The notes under the pieces were generated by a model. That model was not told where the DNA came from and did not search any database. It saw only the letters and a list, made by a program, of their open reading frames with translations. A DNA stretch of 64,000 nucleotides, taken from the NCBI GenBank assembly GCA_024230295.1, contig JAAERN010000009.1:1-64000 (forward strand), in the 5' to 3' direction. The DNA comes from Planctomycetota bacterium. Lineage in GTDB: Bacteria; Planctomycetota; Phycisphaerae; Phycisphaerales; SM1A02. Shown piece by piece: positions 17,325 through 25,753 of this stretch. The position numbers were made by a program, and so were the translations under genes. Each line of letters begins with the position of its first letter. The first letter of the stretch is position 1.

Positions 17325-18335
17325 ATGGGCGATCCGACGACAACGTGGACTGACGACAACCTGATGTCGCTCCAGAGTCATGTTCTAGCTGGAGAACGAG
17401 AGCACCCAGGAGCGACTGGTGACTTCTCGTGGATCCTCTCTGCTATTTCCTTGGCAACCAAGACAATTGGAAACAAGGTACGCCGAGCGAGGATTGAGGA
17501 TGTCATCGGCGAGTTGGCCTCGAACAACACCCACGGCGAACAACAGCAAAAACTCGACGTCATCGCGAATGAAATCATCAAGTCTTGCCTTGGAAGCCGC
17601 GCCAACATCGGCGTGCTTGTAAGCGAAGAAGATGAAGAACCCACGATTCTCCGAACCCGAAGTGATGGTGGGCGATACGCAGTCTTTTTTGACCCGCTTG
17701 ATGGATCATCAAATATCGATGTTTCGGTTGGGGTTGGGACTATTTTCGGAGTACTTCGTTTGCCAGATGGTGGCAAAGGTGGAACCGAAGCGCTCCTCTC
17801 CCCAGAAGCCGTCATGGTCGCCGCGGGGTATGTCTTGTATGGCTCCTCGACAGTATTCGTGTTGACCACTGGAAATGGTGTCGACATGTTTGTACTTGAT
17901 CACTCCATTGGGTCCTATGTACTCACGAAGCGGGACATTCGGATTCCGACAGAGGGAAAGATTTACTCCATCAACGAGGCGTACTCGGCTCGTTTCCAAG
18001 AGCATGTCCAAACGTATCTACAGTGGGCACACGACAACGACTACTCCTCTCGCTACATCGGATCCATGGTGGCGGACGTCCACAGAACACTCTTGAAGGG
18101 TGGGGTCTTCCTGTATCCAGCGACCAGTGATCGACCCGAGGGCAAACTCCGCATGTTGTATGAGGCGCTCCCGATGGCCATGTTGATTGAGCAGGCTGGT
18201 GGTCGAGCGGTCACAGATCATGGAACTCGCATTCTCGATCTAAAGGCCTCAACAATTCATGAGCGAACCAGTGTCGTTCTTGGGTCTTCTGGCGAAGTCG
18301 ACTTGTTTGAAAAACACTCGGATACCTCTTTGTGA
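17325..18335 (+). CDS. fbp: class I fructose-1,6-bisphosphatase
   Basis: 336 residues. FBPase I converts fructose-1,6-bisphosphate to fructose-6-phosphate in gluconeogenesis. Metal and substrate motifs are visible: SEEDEE, FDPLDGSSNIDVSVGVGTIFGV, and the C-terminal sugar-phosphate region GKLRMLYEALPMAMLIEQAGG. The start is well supported by AAGGAGAT six bases before ATG. It shares a 155-base upstream region with the divergent thiolase gene and is followed after 34 bases by a PrpD-family gene on the same strand. Confidence 0.96.
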   Translation: MGDPTTTWTDDNLMSLQSHVLAGEREHPGATGDFSWILSAISLATKTIGNKVRRARIEDVIGELASNNTHGEQQQKLDVIANEIIKSCLGSRANIGVLVSEEDEEPTILRTRSDGGRYAVFFDPLDGSSNIDVSVGVGTIFGVLRLPDGGKGGTEALLSPEAVMVAAGYVLYGSSTVFVLTTGNGVDMFVLDHSIGSYVLTKRDIRIPTEGKIYSINEAYSARFQEHVQTYLQWAHDNDYSSRYIGSMVADVHRTLLKGGVFLYPATSDRPEGKLRMLYEALPMAMLIEQAGGRAVTDHGTRILDLKASTIHERTSVVLGSSGEVDLFEKHSDTSL

Positions 18336-18369
18336 TTTTAGAATCCACTACAGAAAGCAGTATTGCGTC

Positions 18370-19932
18370 ATGACCGCCACAGCGACCGACACGACAACAA
18401 CCCTGGGCCGAGACACCAACCAAGCTCTTGGAGTCGGGCAATTCGCCTGTGACTTCATCTCTGGTAATTTGGGAAATCCAGGATCGGCCGTCGAAGCACG
18501 GACCATTCAGTTTTTTGTCGACAGTGTCTTGTGTGGCCTCTCGGCGATTGCGATGCAGACAAACGCACCACGTGTTCTTCGAGATGAGGCTTTGTGTTAT
18601 CTCGATGACGCTGGTGCGACGATGTTCGGATGCGGCACCCGACTCGCAACCGAGAAGGCAATCGCCGCCAATGCTTCTGCGGTTCGTGAGTGGGATAGCA
18701 ATGGAACCAACTTTGGTTTCAATCCAACACTCGGTAATACAGCTGGGGAGTTTGGTCACAACGACTTCTATGCGGTTCCGATTGCCGCAGCGCAAGCCAG
18801 AGGTCTGGATGGCGCAGCCGCGGTCCGAGGGATGATCTGCCTTGATGAAATAAGGGGCCGATTGGCCGAAGTATTCAGCCTCAAGACCTACAAGATTGAC
18901 CATGTCGTCCATGGCGCGATTGCGTCAGCTGCCGTCTATGGGGCCATGCTCGGTGCGACACCAGAGCAGATTGAGTCAGCGATAGGCATGGTGGTTGCCC
19001 ACTACACCCCATGGAGGGCGATCCGGGCTGGCAAACAATTGTCGGACTCAAAGGGTGCCTCGGCGGCCATTAGCACTGAGGTTGCGATTCTTTCGATGAA
19101 GCGTTCTATGAGAGGCTTCATCGGACCCAAAGACATCTTCCGAAATCCAGAGGCGATTTGGCGGCAATTCGAGCCCACCGACGGAGACTCTCCGTTCGAT
19201 CTCACACTCTCACACAGTGGTGACGATTTCGCAGTAATGGGCATGCACTTCAAACTTGGTTTGTATGAGCATCAAAGCGCTGGTGCACTTCAAGGGTTGA
19301 TTGATCTGATTTCTGCGAACCCGGTGATCCTTGAACATCCAGAATCAATCGGTGAAATTCGAATTGTCGCATATGAACCGGCGTTCGGAATTATTGGTGA
19401 TCCAGCCAAACGTGACCCTCGAACACGGCAGAGTGCGGATCACTCGATGGTCTACATCGTCTCCACAATGCTTCGAAAGGCTGTTGACCTTGCTGAACAC
19501 CACGGCTCGGGAGATCTTTCAGATGGCAATGATGCTTGGTGGAAGTTGCTTATGCTCCTTCCAGAAGACTATGGCATCGAGGCGATTCACAATAAGACAA
19601 CACGCCGATTGATGGATCTCATCACATTCGAACATGGTGGTGAGGAATATGACCGTCGCTATCCAGACGGTATCCCAACATCGATCACAATGATCTTGCA
19701 AGATGGAACAGTGTTAGAGAGTGGGTTGGTGATGTACCCGTCGGGACACGCCAGAAACACATCCGCCGACCTCGAAGACATTCTTCTACACAAGACAGAT
19801 ATGTTGGGGCAGATCGCAATGAACGAAGCACAGGGCACAATTGATCAATTCCGATCAGTAGCCACTATGTCCAGTGAGGAACTTCTGCACTTGATGGACT
19901 TCACCATTGCCAAGCGGGATCCGGTTGACTGA
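18370..19932 (+). CDS. prpD: MmgE/PrpD family protein, probable 2-methylcitrate dehydratase
   Basis: 520 residues from ATG 18370; the track's longer ORF would overlap the end of fbp. The sequence follows the PrpD/MmgE fold throughout, including the opening helices (LGVGQFACDF), KTYKIDHVVHGAIASAA, and HYTPWRAIRAGKQLSDSKGASAAI. PrpD dehydrates 2-methylcitrate in propionyl-CoA breakdown. prpB and prpC homologues are 30 kb away in the same window, which supports this reading. Other family members act on related citrate-like acids, so the substrate is inferred. Confidence 0.85.
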   Translation: MTATATDTTTTLGRDTNQALGVGQFACDFISGNLGNPGSAVEARTIQFFVDSVLCGLSAIAMQTNAPRVLRDEALCYLDDAGATMFGCGTRLATEKAIAANASAVREWDSNGTNFGFNPTLGNTAGEFGHNDFYAVPIAAAQARGLDGAAAVRGMICLDEIRGRLAEVFSLKTYKIDHVVHGAIASAAVYGAMLGATPEQIESAIGMVVAHYTPWRAIRAGKQLSDSKGASAAISTEVAILSMKRSMRGFIGPKDIFRNPEAIWRQFEPTDGDSPFDLTLSHSGDDFAVMGMHFKLGLYEHQSAGALQGLIDLISANPVILEHPESIGEIRIVAYEPAFGIIGDPAKRDPRTRQSADHSMVYIVSTMLRKAVDLAEHHGSGDLSDGNDAWWKLLMLLPEDYGIEAIHNKTTRRLMDLITFEHGGEEYDRRYPDGIPTSITMILQDGTVLESGLVMYPSGHARNTSADLEDILLHKTDMLGQIAMNEAQGTIDQFRSVATMSSEELLHLMDFTIAKRDPVD

Positions 19933-19943
19933 CGATTGTGAGA

Positions 19944-20195
19944 TCAGTCCAATCCACCAGCATCGACTGATGTAATGTTCTGCCGAATAAATCCAATGAG
20001 TGCTACGGCGAATCCACCTAGGCCAATCCATGTCCAATAGTGACCATCACCGTAAACCATCAACACGCAACCTCCGATCGCCAAGAGGAACCACACCAAA
20101 GCCAAAAGGCCGCGGACACTTGAGCGGGGAAGACGATCTGCCCACCCAGACTCTGGCTTCAGAAGTCCCATTTTTCGAAGATCACGAATGCTCAT
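19944..20195 (-). CDS. small two-TM membrane protein
   Basis: 83 residues with two hydrophobic segments (about 27-46 and 54-69) after a basic N-terminus. Its ATG overlaps the stop of the upstream permease gene (ATGA), so it is translated from the same message. It may be an accessory subunit of that permease, but nothing in the sequence proves it. Confidence 0.6.
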   Translation of the reverse strand: MSIRDLRKMGLLKPESGWADRLPRSSVRGLLALVWFLLAIGGCVLMVYGDGHYWTWIGLGGFAVALIGFIRQNITSVDAGGLD

Positions 20196-22624
20196 TGTTC
20201 TGGTTCCTTGGACAACAGAAAATCAATTGTCCGTTGCGCTGCGAACCTCGCAGCGCCAGAGTGCATACGAACCAGCAATAACGGTCCTTGCCATCGAGCA
20301 GCGAGACCATAGTGGATTGGGCTGAACATACTTCCTCGCCACCCACCACGGGTCGCTCCAAGTATCAATAGATCTGACCGCTCAGCAGCCTCCACAAGCG
20401 CATTGGTGACATCTCCAGACACGATGATCTGAAGTTCAATAGGCCACTCGACTCCCGCAATGTCTGGGGACCCGTCTTCGCCAAAGAGGTCTATTTTAAG
20501 ACGACGCTCCGCCTCTTCCACATCTGTTGTGTCTGGAACAATTCGAATGGCTTCGATGATCGTTTGTGGACCAGCAAGCCTGGCTGCAAGCGATACAGCA
20601 AAGTGGCCTTGTTTGGGATGGGCAACGGGAACAATGATCCGCCGCGGAGACAGTGGTACCGACCCACGAACGACGACCGTATCGCAATCCGCCTTCTTGA
20701 TCACCGTGTCAATCTGCTCGCCAATAACGATGGATCGCATTCGGCGCGGCCCACGCTTTGGTCCAGTCCATCCCATAACAAGCGTGCCGATGCTTCTCTC
20801 GTGAACAGTTTCGACGATTGATTGTCCGGGGTGGCGACTCACTCGAACCAATCCGGCTACTTCTCTTCCACTTGCTTCCGCGGCAGCCATAGCACGTTCG
20901 ACCACCCGTCTTCCTGCCTCTACAAATGGTTCTGTTGATCCGTATGGGAGTTGCTCTGGAACCTTCACCACATTGAGAACTGTGACGGCCGTGTTCTTGG
21001 GGTCCGTCAGTCGAGCAGCCAAGTCGACAAGCGATCCAGCTGTCGCCGGATTCGCCACGGGCACCAATACTTCGTGTTCCGATTCAATTACCTGAGCCGT
21101 CTGTTCATAGATCACGGGCGACGCCCTGAATGCGTGTTCTTGTGATCTTGACCATGTGTAGTAGATCACTAACCCAATGACTACCCAGCCAACGGTCAAC
21201 CACAATGTAAGTGGTTGGGATGCAAGCAGCCAGACTGCCAGACCTACTTGCCCGAGAGCAGCCACAATTGGCACCACGGGACCACCTGGAACCATGTATC
21301 CGTATCGAAGTTTGTCACCATACTTGCGCCTAATGACGATAGATGCGATGTTGACTAGTGCGAACACAAGCAGGAACATTGCACATGTTGCCGCAGCTAC
21401 TTTTTCAGCTGGTAACAACAAGGCAACACCAATAATGAGAACACCGCTTGCCGCCAATGCAATTGATGGAGTTCTTGTGGTTGGGGACACGTGTGACAGG
21501 GCGGCGGGGAGATATCGATCTCGTCCCATGGCAAACGACACGCGGGTTGATGAAAATGTGGTCGCATTGAGAGCGCTCATCGTTGAGAGCACTGCTCCAA
21601 TAACCAGAAGGATGGCGCCAATACCAAAGGGGAGAAATGCATTGGCTGCGACTGCAACGCCAGTTTCACCAAGGCCAGCCAAGTATCGCCATGTGTCTCC
21701 GGACCGCCATCCTGTCGCCTCGATGACATCGAGTGGTATCGACATCGCACCAAGACACACAATGGCGACCAATATGTAGATCGGTATGACGATTAGAAGT
21801 GAAAGAAATACGGCCTTTGGAATATTACGCCTCGGCTCAACGACTTCCTCGCCGGCCTGAACAATGATCTCATAGCCCTCAAACGCGATGAACGTCAAGC
21901 CCATCGCAATCAACACACCACTGAATCCCTCTGGAAGAAACGGTGTAAATTTATCACCTATCTGTTCCGCGCCACCTCGAGCCATGGCAACGAAACCCGC
22001 AGCAATGAAAATGGTGATGACGATGATCTTCGCCACCGTAATGATGTTTCCCGCCTTACCCGTCTCGCTAGATCCACGATGGTTGATCCACAGGAACAGC
22101 AGGCATATCGCCAGCGTCAACCCTTTTGCTATTGGCCACGCTGGTACTCCAAAGAGCGTTCCCATGGCTGCGTCGTGACCAGTGCCGCTTGGTGGTTCAC
22201 CCCAACCAAGAATGGTCTGCGCGCCCCACACGACATAGGCACCAAAGATGACTGCGTACAACGAGCCCGCAACCGCATGGGCGAGCCAATCCATCCATCC
22301 TGTCAAGAATGCCGCTGGACCTGGTAAACCAAATCGTGCCCAAAGGTAGCCGCCGCCAGCAGCTGGAACAGCACTTCCTACCTCGGCATAAACCATGGCC
22401 GTACACAACGTCAGCACACCGTTGAGGCAGAATGCCAAGATGAGACCGGGGCCAGCCTTACCTGCTGCTATTCCCGTAAGCGCAAATATTCCAGCACCGA
22501 TCATCGCTCCAACGCCGACCATCGTCACATCGAAGAGTCGAAGATCTCGCGCCAGTTCAGTAACCGGCTGGTGGTGTTCGTGGGCGCCGGGCGAAGCGGT
22601 CGCCTCGGAATCAGACATTGTCAT
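20192..22624 (-). CDS. APC-family amino acid permease with two C-terminal UspA domains
   Basis: 810 residues. Residues about 25-500 form an APC transporter with roughly 12 membrane segments, including the first-helix glycine motif VGAMIGAGIFALTGIAAG and the FIAFEGYEIIVQAGEE region. From about 515 onward lie two universal-stress-protein-like alpha/beta domains, the first with VLVPVANPATAG and a late VMGWTGPKRGPRR nucleotide-type loop, the second with IIVPVAHPKQGH and LLILGATRGGWRG. The Usp part is cytoplasmic and may couple transport to nucleotide or energy status. It sits 18 bases downstream of the B12/GTPase gene and overlaps the next small membrane gene. Confidence 0.85.
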   Translation of the reverse strand: MTMSDSEATASPGAHEHHQPVTELARDLRLFDVTMVGVGAMIGAGIFALTGIAAGKAGPGLILAFCLNGVLTLCTAMVYAEVGSAVPAAGGGYLWARFGLPGPAAFLTGWMDWLAHAVAGSLYAVIFGAYVVWGAQTILGWGEPPSGTGHDAAMGTLFGVPAWPIAKGLTLAICLLFLWINHRGSSETGKAGNIITVAKIIVITIFIAAGFVAMARGGAEQIGDKFTPFLPEGFSGVLIAMGLTFIAFEGYEIIVQAGEEVVEPRRNIPKAVFLSLLIVIPIYILVAIVCLGAMSIPLDVIEATGWRSGDTWRYLAGLGETGVAVAANAFLPFGIGAILLVIGAVLSTMSALNATTFSSTRVSFAMGRDRYLPAALSHVSPTTRTPSIALAASGVLIIGVALLLPAEKVAAATCAMFLLVFALVNIASIVIRRKYGDKLRYGYMVPGGPVVPIVAALGQVGLAVWLLASQPLTLWLTVGWVVIGLVIYYTWSRSQEHAFRASPVIYEQTAQVIESEHEVLVPVANPATAGSLVDLAARLTDPKNTAVTVLNVVKVPEQLPYGSTEPFVEAGRRVVERAMAAAEASGREVAGLVRVSRHPGQSIVETVHERSIGTLVMGWTGPKRGPRRMRSIVIGEQIDTVIKKADCDTVVVRGSVPLSPRRIIVPVAHPKQGHFAVSLAARLAGPQTIIEAIRIVPDTTDVEEAERRLKIDLFGEDGSPDIAGVEWPIELQIIVSGDVTNALVEAAERSDLLILGATRGGWRGSMFSPIHYGLAARWQGPLLLVRMHSGAARFAAQRTIDFLLSKEPEQ

Positions 22625-22642
22625 GGAGTGTACAACCCCAAG

Positions 22643-23794
22643 TCAATCTGCCGCTGGAAAGATGTGCTCTACCAATTCTTCAACCCCTTGGCCCCTCGTT
22701 GCAACCGTCTCAAAGATGGGGCGGCCCGTCGAAATATCAAGGAGTTCCCGAACCAGGCGGGCCTCACCCTCAAAATCAGCCTTGTTGACGATGAACACAT
22801 CCGCAATCTCAAGGATTCCCGCCTTGTCCATCTGCACCGCATCGCCCATTCCGGGAACAACTACGACAGCTGTCAAATCTACATGATCACGAATTGCCAC
22901 ATCACTTTGACCTGACCCGACAGTTTCAATGAGGACGTTGTTATATCCAGCCCCACCCAACAAACCAATGATGGATGAAAGGTGTTGGTAGTCCTCTCCG
23001 ATCACTGCAAGTGATCGATAAAACACCGACTCATCCACCTTGTTGAAGTCGACCCGAAGACGATCACCCAAAAGTGCGCCACTGGTAATTGGGCTCATTG
23101 GATCAAATGCGATCACAGCAAGTTTATCCCCACGGTCATGAAGTTCCGACGCCATGGATGCCACTAAAGTGCTCTTGCCGGCACCTGGCGATCCTGTAAG
23201 ACCGATGACCCGCGATGGTCTCGCCGTCGGATGGTCAAACGATCGCCCCTCCCAACACAGGCTAATCGCTCGGGACAACTTGGATTGAGGTACCGAGTCA
23301 TCGGACGGTGCTTCATATGGACACACGGAATCTGCAACGGACTCGACAATATCGAGCATGCTGGTGCCTGTATGAAAAACCTTGTGAACACCAGCATCCA
23401 GCATTCCCTGCACATCTTCTTGTGGAATGATTCCGCCAACATTAATCCGAATATCATCACAACCGATCTCGCGACATGAGTCGATCAGATTAGGAACAAG
23501 CACATTGTGTGAGTTACTCATCATCGACGCCGCAATGCAATCCACATCCTCATCACGGGCAGCGATTGCAAGGCTTCTTGGAGTCTGCCACAAGCCCGAA
23601 TAGATGACATGTACGCCGCTGTCACGAAGCGCTCTTGCGATCAACTTGACGCCACGGTCATGGCCATCGAGTCCCATTTTTCCAAGTAAGACTCGTGGCC
23701 GATGAGCTAAGTGGCTGCATCGATCGATCTTCTCCAATACGGTTGTCGGTTCGGTGGTGGGGCTTGGCATGGGATGTCTTTCAGAGACGCACAT
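22643..23794 (-). CDS. B12-binding domain fused to MeaB-type GTPase
   Basis: 383 residues from ATG 23794 (ATG 23770 also possible); the track's longer ORF runs into argS. Residues about 33-160 are a cobalamin-binding domain with the DxHxxG lower-ligand motif (D43-G-H45-D-R-G48), resembling the mutase C-terminal domain. Residues about 195-383 are a G3E/MeaB-like GTPase: Walker A GSPGAGKST (201-209), LIETVGSGQSD, and base-specificity NKAD (337-340). The TIM-barrel mutase half is absent and the C-terminal dimerisation arm of stand-alone MeaB is missing. It probably services a separate acyl-CoA mutase. Not IcmF, which also carries the substrate domain. Confidence 0.88.
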   Translation of the reverse strand: MCVSERHPMPSPTTEPTTVLEKIDRCSHLAHRPRVLLGKMGLDGHDRGVKLIARALRDSGVHVIYSGLWQTPRSLAIAARDEDVDCIAASMMSNSHNVLVPNLIDSCREIGCDDIRINVGGIIPQEDVQGMLDAGVHKVFHTGTSMLDIVESVADSVCPYEAPSDDSVPQSKLSRAISLCWEGRSFDHPTARPSRVIGLTGSPGAGKSTLVASMASELHDRGDKLAVIAFDPMSPITSGALLGDRLRVDFNKVDESVFYRSLAVIGEDYQHLSSIIGLLGGAGYNNVLIETVGSGQSDVAIRDHVDLTAVVVVPGMGDAVQMDKAGILEIADVFIVNKADFEGEARLVRELLDISTGRPIFETVATRGQGVEELVEHIFPAAD

Positions 23795-23825
23795 GATAGT
23801 TGAAGCCGCATCAAGACTCACAAAT

Positions 23826-23842
23826 CGGGAGCTATACTCCCG
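23826..23842. promoter_or_regulatory. palindrome overlapping a TATACT box upstream of argS
   Basis: CGGGAG (23826-23831) and CTCCCG (23837-23842) are a perfect 6-bp inverted repeat, seven bases before the argS ATG in the 54-base gap to the divergent B12/GTPase gene. The loop and right arm contain TATACT, a possible -10 element, which would give a near-leaderless argS message. It could be an operator or a hairpin. Confidence 0.35.
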
Positions 23843-23848
23843 TTCCCA

Positions 23849-25678
23849 ATGCCAACCACCCCATACCAACATCTGGCAGACGCCTTTGGATCCGCCATTG
23901 TGGCCGTCCTTGGGCCGGATTTCGCGGGGAGTGATCCTGTTATTCGGGTTTCTACGAAGCCGGAATTTGGCGACTACCAGTGCAATGCTTCGATGGGACT
24001 CGCGAAACAAACTGGTCGAAAGCCGCGGGAGCTCGCAGCTGAATTGATTGAAGTGGTTGATGTCGCCGACATTGCGGAGCAACTAGAGGTCGCCGGCCCA
24101 GGATTCATCAATATCACGCTCAAGACATCGACCATTGCCACCGCGCTGGAATCTATGGACACACCGGCACTTGGAGTGAAGCCCAATGAACACCCAGAAA
24201 TTGTTGTCATCGATATGTGTGGCGTCAATGTTGCTAAGCAGATGCATGTCGGTCATCTTCGATCAACAATTATCGGCGATGCGTTCGCCCGAATTCTGAC
24301 GCGACTCGGCGATGACGTGCATAGAGAAAATCATCTTGGAGATTGGGGACTTCCGGTCGCATTGGTTCTGCATCTTCTACGTACACGTGGTGTAGATCTC
24401 ACCACCTTGACCCTTGGTGATCTTGACGCCGCATACCGCGATGCACAAGCACTCGCCAAGGCCGACCAAAAAGGTCTCACTGCAGCGATATCGAAACAAT
24501 CGGGCCCACACCGGATTGCCGAGTTGGAAGATCAGAACACGGGAGCTGCAGATATACGATCTGAAGCCGGGCAGACATTGGTAGCTTTGCAGCAGGGAGA
24601 TGAAGATCTTGTTCGGGACTGGAACTCGCTCATCAGCGTGACAACCGATGCCATGAGCGAAGCACTAAATCTTCTCGGTGTCCAAATGACAAAGTCAAAT
24701 AACCGAGGAGAGTCTTTCTATCGAGATCGTCTTCGAGGTGTTCTTGATTGGTTTGAATCACAGGGTCTGTGCCGAAAAGACGATGGAGCCGTTGTGGTTG
24801 ACTTTGATGACCGCGAGCGGCCGCTCTTGATTCAGAAATCTGATGGGGGATTTCTCTACGCCACAACAGATTTGGCTGCCGTACGTGTTCGAACTGAAGA
24901 AACTGGCGCGGGCCGTTGTATCTATGTAGTTGACTCTAGACAGCGGGACCACTTCAAAGATGTATTCGACGCAGCCACATTGGCTGGCTGGTGTAAAAAT
25001 CCAAGCGGTAAGCATGTTGTTCTCTCACACACTGGATTTGGATCCGTGCTTGGACCGGATCGCAGACCTCTCAAAACACGAAGTGGAGAGAACGCCACAC
25101 TCGCAAGCCTTCTCAAAGAGGCCATAAGCCGCGGCCGCGCTGAAGTACATTCTCGTGCAGAAGATCCAAACGCACCTACACATGGTCTGTCTCAGGTTGA
25201 GCTTGATGCTATTGGTCAGGCTGTTGGAATTGGTGCTGTCAAATACGCTGATCTTGCAAATGATCTTGTCAGAGATTATGTGTTTGATCTCGACAGAATG
25301 GTCGCGTTTGAAGGTGATACCGGGCCGTATCTTCAATACGCCCATGCTCGGATTCGATCTGTTGTTCGTCGGGCCGAGTCTTTCAATCCAGACGCCGCAT
25401 TCTTGATAGAGCAACCTGCGGAGCGTGGCTTGTCTTTGACAATGCTGCGATGGAATGACGTCGTACACGCCGCTGCTGAATCATTGGAACCCCACCGAAT
25501 CGCGGCTTATCTCAGAGAGGTTGCCGAGGACTTCAATGGGTTCTATCAAACGTGTCCTGTGTTGAAAGCTCCAACCCCAGAGTTGAGGGAATCTCGATTG
25601 CGGTTGGCGGACCTTGCTGGCCGCGTGCTGGAGGATGGCCTGGGCCTCCTTGGGATTGATGCCCCTGCTTGTATGTAA
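23849..25678 (+). CDS. argS: arginyl-tRNA synthetase
   Basis: 609 residues of the class I ArgRS. The N-terminal Add1 tRNA-contact domain occupies about 1-115. The HIGH-type motif is HVGHLRSTIIGDAFARIL near 132, followed by ENHLGDWG. The KMSKS equivalent is degenerate (PLKTRSGE), as in many ArgRS. The anticodon-binding helical domain ends the protein, with TGPYLQYAHARIRSV. No strong Shine-Dalgarno is seen before ATG 23849. It diverges from the B12/GTPase gene. Confidence 0.96.
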   Translation: MPTTPYQHLADAFGSAIVAVLGPDFAGSDPVIRVSTKPEFGDYQCNASMGLAKQTGRKPRELAAELIEVVDVADIAEQLEVAGPGFINITLKTSTIATALESMDTPALGVKPNEHPEIVVIDMCGVNVAKQMHVGHLRSTIIGDAFARILTRLGDDVHRENHLGDWGLPVALVLHLLRTRGVDLTTLTLGDLDAAYRDAQALAKADQKGLTAAISKQSGPHRIAELEDQNTGAADIRSEAGQTLVALQQGDEDLVRDWNSLISVTTDAMSEALNLLGVQMTKSNNRGESFYRDRLRGVLDWFESQGLCRKDDGAVVVDFDDRERPLLIQKSDGGFLYATTDLAAVRVRTEETGAGRCIYVVDSRQRDHFKDVFDAATLAGWCKNPSGKHVVLSHTGFGSVLGPDRRPLKTRSGENATLASLLKEAISRGRAEVHSRAEDPNAPTHGLSQVELDAIGQAVGIGAVKYADLANDLVRDYVFDLDRMVAFEGDTGPYLQYAHARIRSVVRRAESFNPDAAFLIEQPAERGLSLTMLRWNDVVHAAAESLEPHRIAAYLREVAEDFNGFYQTCPVLKAPTPELRESRLRLADLAGRVLEDGLGLLGIDAPACM

Positions 25679-25753
25679 CACCATATTTGATGCAATAGTG
25701 GATGTTTGATGGCGTTCGGGAACATTCCGTTGTGTGGAGAGGAGTCATGTTAG

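Noticed and set aside
20460-21779. Plus-strand ORFs of 114 and 200 residues within the permease gene
   Set aside because: Antisense shadows; the minus strand encodes a clear APC-Usp protein with proper membrane segments.
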